From the NCBI GenBank assembly GCA_024305405.1, contig JAKNDB010000079.1, positions 2,114,501-2,178,500 on the forward strand: DNA of 64,000 bases, read 5' to 3'. Each line of letters starts with the position of its first letter. Position 1 is the stretch's first letter. Below the pieces are notes generated by a model that had not been told where the DNA came from, made no database searches, and saw only the letters and a program-made list of their open reading frames with translations. This document shows positions 1 through 15,818 of the stretch, piece by piece. The translations under genes were made by a program, and so were the position numbers. The stretch is from Dirofilaria immitis (lineage: Eukaryota; Nematoda; Chromadorea; Rhabditida; Onchocercidae).

Positions 1-364
1 TTTAGTCTCATTTCCTTACTTGAGATGGCTGCATTTTTTCCGTAAGAAAGAACAATCATCAGAATTCTTTCCTTTTTCAATCGTAAAAAGTCCTTTAATT
101 TGTTTATTGAATATTCTGCACTATTTTTGTTGTTATAATTGTTTATCTTCATAGTTGATATTTTTTCAGAAAAATTTGTACCCAAAATTTTTAATTTTCT
201 TGTTTTACAAAAGGTAGCTTTTAAACCGTTTTTTAAATTTTGCTTAATCAATGATTGGCTAAATTATTCTTCCGAATTTTTCTCGAATAGAGTGTTTTAC
301 ATGCACGGTTTTACCAAATATATGATATTTTTAAAATTTAGCCTAATGAAGTTTTTCTAAACAG
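1..364. other. AT-rich stretch upstream of first recognised Tudor exon
   Basis: AT-rich DNA with only low-complexity open frames (one at 139-360 is Phe/Lys rich and looks like chance). It ends in a good splice acceptor (AAACAG) at 358-364, just before the first coding exon that I can support. It is probably an intron of the Tudor gene, so the true 5' end of that gene may lie outside the window. Confidence 0.5.
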
Positions 365-3300
365 AATTTGGTTGATCCGGGAAAACATTCCAAATATAAA
401 GCGCTTAATCAAGTGGGATGGCATGACGAGATAAGCTGCTTAGTACGCCTGAAAAAACCATTTCGAAAGTACAAATCGTATGATCGATTTTCCGTTTACC
501 GGTGAACGTTTGATTTCGTTGGAAATATGAAAACTTTTTAAACATTGGTTTGGATACAGAATTAATTATTAGAAAAATTTTATCTTTATTTATAAAGTAT
601 TGCGACGTGATTTTCAACTTCAAATTGTTACAGTGCGTTTTTTTGTTGCGAAATATATTCATCCTTGTAAAAATTCTTTCGAAATTCAGCTACTTGATTT
701 AGAGTTAGATGGTTCGTGGGGCATAATGCTATTTATCACGAAAGGAAGAAATTTTAACAATATATCCTAAAAAAGTCAGTGCTCTAGTGACAAAAGTATA
801 TTATAGAGCAATTGTCACCAATTTCCATGACGACACTTGTTTGGCGTATCTTGTTGATTTTGGTACATCGATTATATGTAACACCAAAAATTTATATAAT
901 TTTAAAGAGCAGGTTCGTTTTAATATAATTTTATTTTTACTTGTTTATGCATCGAAAAATATTAAAGTAAAGCACATTAATTAGTGCACAAATATCCTAT
1001 TTACAGATATGCCAGGAAACAACTGTATACCTTTTTCTGAAACGAAATATTTTTAGCCTGCGGTGATACGTGAGATTTCATCTGCTGCATTCAGATGTTA
1101 TGTCAATCAAGTTTTGCAACGAGGAAGTAATGAGCGTAAGACATCCAAAGCAAGACCGTTTTGCATTTCTCACCAATCGAATTTTTGAATATTTAAAGAA
1201 ATTTCGTCGAAAAATTTAATAATTTTTGGAAATAGATTTAAAATTTCAAAGAACTGCCGCAGCGCAAAATCAATTTCTCAACCACAATATTTTCTTGCTT
1301 GAAAATCTAAAGACTTCAGGACACTGAGGTCTTTAGATTGTATCATAGAAAATGCTAACAGCACGCATATATAGTGATCTGCATCCATTTTCAGTTACTT
1401 CGGGAAAAACTGTATACTGTACAACTCCTATACTTACATGATGATTTTTACGTATGTGACATAGTGTCTGGGACGCAGTATTCAAAAAGAGAATCTGAAT
1501 CGGAATCAATTGGCAGTGAGACAAGAAATAAAAACGCTAAAAATCTAACGAGTGAGAATACAAGCACTGAAGTTGCATCAGGAGCAATAAGCGATGAAGA
1601 TTTTAATATGGAACGGAGCAATCAATTATGGTTTCAATCTCAGCCAAACAGTTTATGTTTAAGGAACAAATCCGCTAGGTTGTTAATTGTTATTTGAGTC
1701 ATTTCAAGAAGTTTTCTACTGACTTGTCAGGCGATATAAAGATATAATTTTCAGCTAAATGCATTTAAGGAATCAAGTGACGTTGACTTCGATACAACTT
1801 GATGTTCTAAAAATATCTGAAAAATTGATAATATTACTAAAGCAAAACTTGCCTCCTCCATACATATGGTTAGTATTGAGTTTCCTGCATTTTCATTGAG
1901 TTTTTCTTAAGTATAAATATTACCCAATACTACTTAACTGAGATGAATTAGTATTTGTCGCTAAATTGATAATGATATTTCCAGTCATTGGGATATAAAT
2001 GAGCAATTGCAGGTGATGTCACGTCTGAACATTCTCATTTGTAATCTCGTGTTGAAATATAATAAGCTTGTATAATGACATTTTTTTATCACAGTGACTG
2101 GTTAAAAATTTAATTCTTGACTATAGAAGCACCAGGATAGCTAAAATTTGCACTGTTTTTAAGCTATGGAAAGATATGTCATTACAGAAGAATGAAATCT
2201 ATGTTTTCATTTTAGCAATCTTGTCAACAAAGTGATCAGAATCCTGCAGTGCCAATGATCGAATCTGTTTATATGCAGCAATTCCGGTAATTTTTGATTT
2301 GAAATCCTGTTAGCTAGTTTAGCGAGTACAAAATAAGATTTTTCAGATTTGATGAACTATCGAATGATTTAGGAATTCCAAAATCCGACTGTAACTTGCA
2401 TGGAAAGATGGTAATGGTTCTTACTTAAAGTGTTTTTCTTCATGTTTTGCTCAATAAAACAACTACTGCATATTTCGAAACAATTGTGGGGATATAAGTT
2501 AACAGAGTTTAATAGCTCTACAATTGTTTCTCATATGAAATCATGCCATTTACAGTAATTTTCATTTTTAAAGGTAACTAAATCTTCCTTCACTGCCAAG
2601 CTGGTTTAGCAAATGCCTTTGCTCATTTAGTGAAAAATAAATTCGTCGATTTGCCCTCGTTCAATTGAATTGTTTTACTTTTTTCATGTTTCGAAATGTA
2701 AAAAGTTGAAATAGACATCGTCAGTTAAACAAGTAAAAATAGAAATATTAATGACATTTACCAGTTCGATTTTAAAGGATATAAATCAGAATACAACTCA
2801 TGTAGCTAGAAATCGAAATGGTTGTTGGAGGCGTAAATCATGTCGTACCATGAAAAATGGCCAACTTCCTTCAGGTATTTTTTGATTAATTATCGTGTTT
2901 TTATAACTTTTAATGAATCAACTAGTTGCTATATTTCTACTGAAAAAAATTGGAATTATGAGACTACTTTGTTATTTGGTGAAAAATGCAGCAGCAATTT
3001 ACGAAGTAGATAGAGTATAAAATATGATTTTTTCAGAATTGTCGCAATGTGCACAAAAACATATGATTCCCTCAATAGTACCGGTCATGGTACCTGTTGC
3101 TGTTCCGCTACAGTTTTCTCCATACTACGAAACTTGGGATGAAGGTGCATAAAATATTTCAATTATAAAAACGGAACAACGGATTAGTTTTCCGGATAAT
3201 TCTCACTATACTAATGATTTTCGTTTTATCATATATCTTTAAATAGCTGAAATAGCTACTCCCAAATGGTAATATTATTAAAGATGTTTTATCTTTCTGC

Positions 3301-5661
3301 TGCAGGACATAGTGGGCGTATTCAATTTCATCATTATGATAAACATGGATACGAACAATTAAATGATAATAAATTAAAAATAAAAAACCAATTTTCATGC
3401 GCAAATGCGCAAACGCGAATTGAAAAGTAATGTCAGTGTACATAAGAAATGGCAGCATGATAAGCATTGCGAAGATCGTCCATTCACCAGCAAGGTCTCT
3501 TGATTTTACAGATCTTTGAACATAATGTTAACTACAGATTAATGTAGGATCATATATAATGCAAAAATTTTTTCTTTTTATACTTCTTTCGTTTTTATGT
3601 TATATCAAAATAATGAAGGAAGGAAATTCAGCATCCTTTAGAATAGAATTATGAAATTGAGATAATTTTTCATAATAGAAATTATGAAATTGAGATAAGA
3701 TAATTCATTGAGATAATTTTTTTCTTCTAATTTGTAGACTTTCCCAAGCAGTGCTAATCATTGCTGATATTCGATCATCAATCAAAATTCTTCACATTCT
3801 TTGTACAATTTTTGCCTTTTATTTGCATAGTCTAGAATAAATTTTTAGAAAATTTTGAGAACTTTTTATGTGCGAAGACTTCGCAATCGTGAAGGTAAAT
3901 TATTATATACTTCCGATGAATCATCAACGGATGAAACCTCTCCCGGTGTGACACAGTGCCAGCCTATCATAAATGATGATGATGCTATTGTTGAAAATAA
4001 AGTTAGTTTGTAATTATATTTGCAACGATAAAATGGAAGTATTATATATTTCTGTCGTTTATTTAAAATAATTTTAGAAATGTTTACAAAGAGATGTTCC
4101 GTCTAAATTACTGGAAAAGGAGCTTATTCCGGACATCAATGAGCTTTTGTAAAATGTATTCCAGCTTATCAGGTTTTTGGTTATTTAAAAGTTCCTGATG
4201 AATTTTGACAGTGATGTATATTTTTGTTCCTTACGAATTTCTCCTATGATTTGCATTTGTAAATGAAATAAAGTACTGAAGTACTCTTCCAGGCATTTTT
4301 TGAGCATGTGAAAGTGAATGAAAATGATGAAATACTAGTAAAACGAAGTGATGATGATCATAACAATAAGAATTGGCCATTGTTCTTTGTACAGATTCAA
4401 CGTGACGATTTACTTGATGTGCTGGAGGAACTTGATTCATTGCAACCAACGACTTCAATTAGTGAAGAAGAATTGGTAGATGGTTCATATTTTTAAAAAA
4501 GACATTAAAAAGAAAATTTGATTAGGTTTCGCTGAATCCATTGTTGACAACTTTCCCATTGAAAAGCTGTTTTGCTTCCAAAATGATTTTAATGACTTAC
4601 TGTTTTAACGACTTGCACAGCTTAGGAAGAGGAATACGTAAGAGTCATTTTTTAGTAAGAAATTGCTGCAATTTTAGTCATACTAATATGTGACGTTTGT
4701 TCTAATGCAATTTTATCTTTCATTTAAAAATTTCAAATTTGGATGGTGGCCATGACAATTAAATATGAGATTGAATATTTCAGTAACTTGATCCATTGTA
4801 TTTATTTTGCTTAGTACTGGAATATACAAAATAATCTCATCGAACTATGTGTGATCGGTATTGCCAAGTGATAATTTGAGCTGAATATGATGCTTAGTTC
4901 TTATATGGAGCTTTCTTGATTTTCTAGCAAGTGGGTACTTTATGTTTATCGTTTTGTCATACATTTGAATCGATGTTTCGAGCAGTCATAACAAGTATAT
5001 GCAATGCTGACATTGAAGTTTATTATGTTGATTATGGCAATTATGAAACGGTGAGCAAGGACGATCTAAAGTCAATTAATGATTTGGTAAGATATTTTTA
5101 GTTGTTCATTTTGGAAACTATTACCGTAAATAAATAACCAGCAAATAGAATTAATGTTTGTTGGTTGACTTTATCACTTTTGGGGTGCAGATGTTGGAGA
5201 TTAGAGCTGGATCTACGTTTTGAACCTGCTTATTCCTCAGAACTGAGAAAAATACAAAAACGATAGAGGTATTTATTTACTTAGATTTTTCCCTAGATAA
5301 TCTCACTAGTACTAGGTGTAATCCTGATTACCAAATTATGATTTGAAGAACGCATTATTTAAGTATGTAGGCTGTGCTATAATATGATAGGTACTTATGC
5401 TGTGCAATAATAAAATTTTTTAGCTGCTATGATTTATATCTATTTTAGCCTGATATCGCTCATACATATCCAGGAATGGCGATCCCTTGCATACTCTTTA
5501 ATTCATGTATAGCATCAACTCTTTCAAATTACGTGGAAGTTGAGGACGAAATTGTAACAAAATTGAAGGGTGCTGTTTCGTGCGAGCACCATTCGTTTCG
5601 AATTCGAATACTGAAAATTCGTGAGGATGGGATCTGTATTGTTAAATATATTTCATCCTAG
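365..5661 (+). CDS. Tudor-domain protein, multi-exon, 5' end unresolved
   Basis: Tudor domains bind methylated arginine; multi-Tudor proteins usually act in germ granules or small-RNA pathways. Two Tudor cores are visible. The first (about 612-912) contains VYYRAIVTNFHDDTCLAYLV then DFGTS. The second (about 4928-5085) contains FRAVITSICNADIEVYYVDY then GNYETV. Both have the beta-strand order and the YVDYGN-type signature. Exon-like segments with fitting splice sites include 365-501, 787-913, 1387-1697, 1755-1867, 2216-2309, 2347-2408, 2775-2873, 3038-3144, 3306-3503, 3848-4010, 4078-4150, 4293-4496, 4928-5085 and 5450-5661. The last exon, after an acceptor at 5449, ends in KYISS and a TAA-type stop region at 5661; it resembles the SN-like part that flanks a Tudor core. 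The linker around 1490-3140 is Ser/Asn/Gln rich. Reading frame seems to shift near 1799 and 3423, and the 4150/4293 junction is out of phase. Exon edges are approximate, and it is possible that two genes are merged here. Confidence 0.65.
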
Positions 5662-7042
5662 GTATTTCTTGCTTAAAAATTCGCATTGGTCACTAGTTAC
5701 CAATTATTCTGATTAAAAATTATATGCTTGCTTTATTCATAAAAGGGTTTGATTAAATATTTTTCTATGCGGTTTGCTTATGTAAATATCATAAGCAAAT
5801 GTTTGTTTTTATTTTTGTTGGATAACTCTTCTTTCTGCAAATTCAAGCATAAATATCTTGGTTCCTAAATTTTCGGTAAGTTTCTTTGTAAATATTTTCT
5901 ATGATATAATAATTTAATTTTTGCTCCATTTTTTTTTTTGTTTTATTTCTCATTGCTGTATTGAAAGTGTTTTATTACTACCTCTCCGCTATTTAGAGCC
6001 GTTCATTTTTTACGTGATTTAATTTCAGAGTAATTTAAAGCCTCGTTCAATATTTGTTATTGTGTCCTCATCTAAAATAAGATTTTGTCTTACTAAAAAT
6101 AAAATTTATTTAGCTTGATCTCGATTTAACGTTATCAACTATCTTCAGGGAAAAACAAAAAATCTTTGACCATTCATTTTTACAAAGTTTAAGTTTTTTT
6201 TTGTAAAGTTGCTCAGAATTTGAACAAAACTTCCTTTCTATTCTATTGCAAGAGAATCACTGAGTGGGAAATGAAAATTGTTATGTTTGATTAGTAGGCT
6301 TAATAGGAAATTTCACGATAAGATAGAAGAGGGCAGAAGGGAAGGGAAAACTCGAACAGTGTTGCTCCATTAGCGGATGGTGTACATTTTTCAACTTCCA
6401 TAATGCATCATCTTATAATTACTAATTCTATAATTTGTTTATGAATATATGTATAGCCGCAGTTTATTACATTTGGAACGAAGGATTTTGCTGAATAATT
6501 TGTGGATCACTTCGGACTAATGAAATAAAATGATGACTCAATGAAAAATAGTTCAAATCTCTAGAGAAGAAATATTTGAGCACAAATTTAAAGATACAGT
6601 AAAGGTAAAAACAAAGAGCATTAATAGTGGAGACCGGTTGAGTTAGTTATATGAGTTTATGGACTTTGAGAAATAGAATCACAACCAAACTTTTCAATAC
6701 TAACTATGTCTTAGTTAGCCCATTTCCGATTTCACATATAATTTAAGGAATGCTACTTAAAATAATGAAACGATTAAATAGAAACGTTAGGATGATAGCA
6801 TATTTGAAATGGAAATGCTTTTTTTCCTTTAGATTCTCTGAAAATTTTCATTTAATTTTAAAATTAAAATACAAAACGATCAGAATTCTAGAAATATAAG
6901 GCAAATATTTACATCCCAGATATGCCTCTAGAATCTCGAGAGAATAAATAACATTTGAATATGCAAATATAAATATATTATAAAGTGAGATATGACCTGT
7001 TTTTTCTGCATATTATGACTTCCACAATTGTCCATCTTCAAA
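5662..7042. other. Intergenic region between convergent genes
   Basis: About 1.4 kb of AT-rich DNA between the 3' ends of the Tudor gene (+) and the TIPE gene (-). It should hold both 3' UTRs. I see no conserved coding frame, RNA gene or repeat family. Confidence 0.6.
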
Positions 7043-8278
7043 TTACAATTCCTTCCTATCAATGAGTAATTCGAGATCTGTTATAACTTTCGGAAGAAGT
7101 TTTTGTGTTCACCATCTGCTCGAAAGAGTGAATCCAATACCAATTCCTATATAAATGATAAATGAAACTTGAACAGTTCTATCCTAATTTTGCTGCTATT
7201 AATAAAATTGTCAACAATTGCGATTTCACTTCAATTATTAGATACAATTTTCTTTCAATTTATATACATACAATTCTTTTATTTTACGTACGTAAATGCG
7301 TATAAAAACGTATGAAGATGACGTACGGAATGATATATAAAGATGAGAAAAAATTTTACCTTACATAAATATTCAAAAATCATATCTAAGCGTTGTTTGG
7401 ACTTGTCACTAAGGATTTGCTCGACCAATGGTATCAATCGACGATATGTCTCGTTGAGTAATGCATTCAAATATGCATAATCATACGAGAATGCAACTTT
7501 ACCAAATGAAATGATCGTAAGACAAAGTTGACGCATATGTCGTTGAATTTTTGTAAGTTGATTTTGTTGCTCTTTGGTAAATTTCTCATTTCGTAGTATT
7601 ACACTAAGCTTGACGACAAGTTTGATAATATTTTTAACAACCTGCAAATAAATCAATATATTAATAACACCAGAAATCGTTTTTTTACATTTTTTTACAT
7701 TCAGTATTTTGATATTCAAGTCTTTTTTTTTTGCTTTTCTAATGATCATAATATTGCATTGAAATCATCTTTTCGCTTAACTATCAATAATTATTTTGAT
7801 TAATTGAAAATTAAAATAGTCGTTTCTTATCAACTAATATATAGAAAGTATACAGCATTCTCGACTATTCCGAAAAAAATGTATTATTCTATTTTTATAC
7901 TATCTTCATTCCAAATGTTATAATGAAGCTTATTTGAGTCAAAAAAGAAAAGTATGAACAATTATAAAATACCTTTTCAGCGATCATTTTATTATATGAA
8001 GTTTTAGGATTTGATGAAGATAATCGAATAAACGAATAGTAACATCATCAACAAATAATTTTGCATTATTTCGTGAAATTATCTTAGAAAGAATTTTTTT
8101 GAGCACGTATAGCGATCGTTGCTGAGCTAAATTGTTGATGTTGTATGGATGATTGGCCGATATCATCATCACCTTCTGATATTTGATTTTTAAATTATCA
8201 AATATATTCTTTTCAATAAAATTTCAAAAATTATTTCTTCTTAAATATTAAAAAAAAACTATCTGGCATATTCTATTA

Positions 8279-8314
<36 letters not shown>

Positions 8315-8740
8315 ATAAGTATTACTGCCATATTAATATTAAAAAATATTTTTATCATTTTTATGAAAATTAAATTCAAAAGTAATCTCTTATAATTTGA
8401 TTTAATAAATTTGAATAAAATTAAAATACCTCAAAATTTCATAAAATATTTCAAAGTTTTTATCATTCATTTTGTAAATAAACAAAAAAATGGGAAAGAT
8501 AAGTTGAAAAGAAATTTTATTCTGACCTGTTTCATAATGATTATTGGCAATAGCAAAATCCATATCTTTTTTAATAGTACACTTCACTCTGAAAAATGCA
8601 TTAAAAAAAAAGTTGAAATAAAGAAATAGAATGAATAATATTTTCATCAACAGATGGCTATGTAATCACACCTGCATTTACCGATCACTCGATCGCAACA
8701 AAGCCATTTCTTTGCCGAGATGCTCAACAACGGAGAACAT
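7043..8740 (-). CDS. TNFAIP8/TIPE-family protein (DUF758)
   Basis: TIPE proteins are cytosolic all-helical proteins that carry phosphoinositides in a hydrophobic cavity and regulate immunity, cell death and migration in animals. Exons read 8682-8740, 8527-8588, 7973-8175, 7360-7641 and 7043-7146. All junction phases fit once the frame breaks are allowed for, giving about 237 residues (vertebrate members are about 185-200, so there is an N-terminal extension). The family core is clear: FSSATIAIRAQKK then ILSKI, LFVDDVTIRLFDYL, NIIKLVVKLSVILRN and YLNALLNETYRRLIPLV. The C-terminal helix ends in TDLELLIDRKEL. The start at 8740 begins MFSVVEHLGKEM; a second Met at 8563 lies downstream of an acceptor (TTTTTCAG) at 8589-8596 and could be an alternative trans-spliced start. 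The frame breaks at 8094-8100 (T7 on +), 8002-8005 and about 7085; each is repaired by added A/T bases. Confidence 0.85.
8281..8312. repeat. (TA)n microsatellite
   Basis: An uninterrupted TA dinucleotide run of about 32 bases in the third intron region of the TIPE gene (between 8175 and 8527). Confidence 0.95.
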
Positions 8741-8836
8741 TCAACGATCGTTCAAATGACTTATACTATTAACAGAAAAAAAAACTTTTTCAAACGATAT
8801 TAAAAGGCGCGCGTACCGAATTAGGAAAGTAAGGAG

Positions 8837-8888
8837 TGAGAGAGAGGAAGAGAGAGAACGAGAGGGAGAGAGAGAGGAGAGAAAGAAA
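8837..8888. repeat. GA-rich purine tract upstream of TIPE gene
   Basis: About 50 bases of almost pure GA dinucleotides and short A/G variants on the plus strand, about 100 bp upstream of the TIPE start codon. It reads as (CT)n in the sense direction of that gene. Such polypurine tracts can act as GAGA-type promoter elements, but here that is only inference. Confidence 0.85.
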
Positions 8889-11800
8889 TGTAATAAATAA
8901 TGCTGATCATCAGATCATCATCTATCATTTAATGTTTCTCCCGGTTTCATTCCTCTTATCGCGGTATCTCTCTCTTATCTCGATACTTTTAGTAATGATC
9001 GAATTTTGGAAAAACCGATCATAAATGATCGTTGAAAAGGCAAAAAGAAAAGGCCTGCTATCGGAAAAAACCTTTTTCGATAAAAGGTTTTTTTCTATCT
9101 GTCGTGCAAAATATATCAAATAGCAATAACATTTAGAATTTCTCTGAAAATATCACTGATATATTGATATAAATTATTACTAATATAAGTATCTATCATA
9201 TATAATGATATTAAAGAGTTCTTCTGATATTTCATCGTTTGCAGGAAAATCGATGAGAGTTCAGAATTAACAAGAAGTTAGATTTTGCCATTTTTTTTTC
9301 AAATTTTTCAAATGAATGAAGAAAAATTGTTATTTATTAATTAATTTTGGATAAACGAATTTATTTTATTATTTATTCTGTTTTTTTTCTCTTAATGGCA
9401 TTTTTTGAATGATTGAAAGATAAATTGAATTTTGATGCATTAAATTTTAGTATTGATAACTATTTCATCGATATATTTTAATCAAAATATTTATTTATTA
9501 TACAAATAAAGAATTATAATTAATAATTAAATGTAATTAAAAATGATTGAGTGAGTATATTTCAAATTTCAATACGGAAGTTTATTTTTGATATTTTCCT
9601 ACAAGGAAAAACGATTGATTTTAACATTGATAACGGTTTTCTATATTTAATCATTTCATTGCTTATCATTTCAAATCATCGAATCATCTAATTATTATAA
9701 TATATGAAATATAGGGTAAAAATTGATTCTTAATATATTTCAATTTAAATCATCGATGTCAAAAAGACACGAAAGTAAATGATGTGGAAATTTTAATACC
9801 ATACCTCTTAATTGTTCACTTCCAAAAATATGATGTAGTAAGAAAACAAATAATATTTTTCTCCTACTTCATCGTAGATATATTTGTCAAATCAATGATA
9901 AGAAAATTATTAAAATAAATTTTTGCAAAAGTTGATAGTGTAGCAAGTTGGAACCTGAACTTGTTTATTCCTCTTATTTAAAGTTTTAAAGAAAAATAAA
10001 ATGGAATATTTTACTATGCTATAATTAAATTAATTATCATTGATTGAGTAATGAAGAAAAAGATAGGAAATTTTAAAATCTTTCTTATAATTTCAAAAAA
10101 AAGAAGTAAAATTAAAATGACGATATTTATTGCTAAAAAATTTTTCCAACAAAATAAGAATGGCTTTATCGAAAATAAAATAAGTTTTTTAAGAATTTTT
10201 TTCTTCTCTTTTTACTTCAAAGTAACATTTACGATAAAAGGCATCATTTTTCCTTCGACAACTTTCTCATTTCTTCTTTCATTAAAACATTTGACATATT
10301 CTCTCTCTATCTTTTTTTTTTTTGTCATTATCAGTGATCATACAATTCTAATTTTGCCGATAAATCACAACAAATTTTTAAATGTCCTATTTCCTCTTTT
10401 TTATTGCATTTTGCAAGAAAAGAAAAAGAGAAAGAAACAAAATGTAAAAACACAAAAAAAAAATGTCAAATATGTTTTCAACTTTTTTCATACAAATGAA
10501 ATGATAAAAAAAAAGCTATTAATATTACGACGAGAATGTTAAAATATTAAAAGTATCGCCAATGTCAAATTTCAATTACTTTTTTTTCTTAAATAAATTA
10601 AATGAATGATTCAATGAAAAGGTCAAATTATAATATTCATTCTTTTACCTTATTTTTTTCTTTTCAAATATCGTGGGAATAATTTGAAATATCAGCTTTT
10701 TTCGAGATTGTAATACAAGGATGAGGGAAATAAAAAAATATATCATTTAATGTTAACTGTGAGAAATAAATTGCTCCTTTTTTATTCTAACTTCAAAATT
10801 GAATTTTGAGAAATGGAAAAAGTGTCCATAATAATCATAATCACTGAGATAATAAATTGATAAATGTCATACGTTGATTTCAAGGTCAATTGTTATAAAT
10901 TATCTATTTGATGATAGATTGCATAAAGTTGAATTTAATTCATTTGATATAATCTACTTACGAAAGAATTATTTTTATCATCAAATTAGCGTATCTGCTA
11001 GCTATTTATACTATAAAAATATTTTCAGTTTTATTTGATTATATAAAAAATATGATAATTTTTTTTTAACATTAGTATTGTTTAAATGATATTAGAAAAT
11101 ACTCCATCTTTATCACTAATATTAACATTAAATAGCTTTTTCTTTATCATTTTTTAAGATATCATAAAATACAGTAAGTGAAATTATCAATCAATCAGTC
11201 GTACATTACTTTGATCAGAAAAAATATAGAAAAAATGACAAAGAGAAATGTTTTGATATCATTAATAAAATCATTGAAATTGAATTGACCCAAAATATCA
11301 TTTGAACATCACATGAAGTTTACTTCATCAATAATATATAAATTTGTCGCCAAGTTTTGGCTATCACCTTCATCTTATCATATTTTCAAATTTCTTTCAT
11401 ATCATTCATCAATTTCGTTTTAATACTTCAAATCATCAAATCATTTTTAAATATATAACATTCGAAATCATTTTTTAATTTTATTATATGAACATTCCGT
11501 TTAATAATCATTTGTATACATATATAAAAATTTGAAATCGTTTGAAATAAGTAGTTCTGCACTAATTATCAACTTATGCTAAATCGATTAAATACTACGA
11601 TATGTATGTATGATATTATCATTAATATAGATAGTAAAATATTGAATATCGATTGTTCACATACTAATTTTATTAAAGGAAAAATAATAATAATAAATCA
11701 AAAAAAAACGGCGATGGACAAAATGGTATATCAGATTGAAATTTCAATAATATTTATTGATTATTTAAAAATAATCATATCCGGAAATGAATAATGTATT

Positions 11801-12177
11801 TGAAAAACTATTTAATTCCAATTATCTATTTAAAAATAAATCAGTTAAAAAATAAAAGCATAATGTGGTAAAGATGAGACGTTAAGTAAATTTTCCATTT
11901 TTCTTTTCTCTTCTTTCAAATGATTTGCGGTAATTTTTTGTATTTTTCAATGAAATTGAGAAATAAAAGAAGCCTAAAACAGCCTAGAATGCCAAGAATT
12001 TTAAGGGCTTTTTTTCGATCAAAAATTCATGATAGATTAAAAAATAATATAAGAAGAGAGAATTTAAAAAAAGGAAGAAAACATACTAATTTGAAGAATG
12101 AAATGATTTTCAATAAAATTTAAATGATTTCGGAATATCGATACAGCATACGATATTATTGATGGGAATGGACTACG

Positions 12178-12193
12178 ATATATATATATATAT
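12178..12193. repeat. Short (TA)n microsatellite
   Basis: A run of eight TA units in intergenic DNA. Confidence 0.9.
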
Positions 12194-13385
12194 TACAAAG
12201 CTATCCATATATTCCAAGGTCATCATTTTTCGATCATATTTTCAAAACGTTTTACAACATTAACGAATTATTTGCAGAATTCTTCTTTTAAAAAAATATT
12301 TCTAGGAAATAAATTCGTTTATCTAGAAAATTCGAAAAAAATCAAATTAAAAATGATCGATATGTATAGCATTGATAATTTCGCTTATCATTTCATTTCA
12401 AAAGAATCTAGCAGTCACGCAACTTCAAATTCATTCTTCCATCTTTTTTACAGCATATCATATTTGCATGTAATTGGCATCGTACCGATATTTATAGATT
12501 AAACTGATTCTGAATTACCGTAATGAAGGCAATAAACAATTTTTTCCAATTCTATATTATCTCAATTTGAGCTGCTAGGACACGTTGAAAATTATAAACG
12601 AAAGAATTATTAATTATTAAATGTTGCCTACAATTTCAAGGCTGAAAACTAAAGCTTGTTAAACATGAAATTTCTTGTACTTCTAATTAGCAACATTTAA
12701 AAAGTAAATGCTCCTAATGTAAGAGAAAAAGTATTTAAACAGATCATAGTTTCTTATTATATCGTAATTCTTTTAATTTCATGTATCCTATGTCTTTTAA
12801 TAATTGCTAAAAATTAAGCAAATTGTAAAAACAATATAACACAAAATTTATTCAAAGCGATACAATAAATACAATACCATTTCTAAGTAAACTATAAGTC
12901 TAGAAATATCACTGAGTTCCTACAAAAGCTAAAAACATATTGAATTTCTATAATCTAAAAATACCTGAATTCCTCGCCGTTAATTCTGTTAAGCATATGG
13001 GATGTGAAATATTAAGAATGTTGAATAAGTTAAAAAATTACAAACACATTACTGGTATTTAGTACTACAGTATCAAATTATAAGACTATTCAAGAATATA
13101 TAAGATATACATATTAGCTTAATTTATAAATGCATTTGATACTTTCAAATATAATATGGAAATCCATACAATACACTTTGGTTACTAATAAAAAAGAGAA
13201 ATACTGAAGAAAAAAAATGCAAGTTATTATGCAGATACATGGCAATGTTATTATGCAGATCATATAGCAGCAATCATCATCTATCAGTGATTAAATACTG
13301 AGTAAGTTGAAAACACAGATAATAAATACCCGCTCGATTTCAAGTAATACTATATTCGTGAATGTTTCGACAATTTTTTACCATT

Positions 13386-15818
<2,433 letters not shown>

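Larger units (their letters stand above)
8741..13385. other. AT-rich intergenic DNA upstream of TIPE gene
   Basis: About 4.6 kb of extremely AT-rich sequence. The open frames here (for example 10051-10542) are Lys/Phe/Ile/Asn rich, lack splice structure and look like compositional accidents. A GA-rich tract at 8837-8888 and a TA run near 12178-12193 are the only notable structures. The 8.6-9.0 kb part probably carries the TIPE promoter. The last kilobase should hold the 3' UTR of the PAQR gene. Confidence 0.6.

Noticed and set aside
10051..10542. 163-residue open frame on the plus strand
   Set aside because: It is almost wholly Lys, Phe, Ile, Asn and Leu from A/T runs, with no domain, splice or promoter context.
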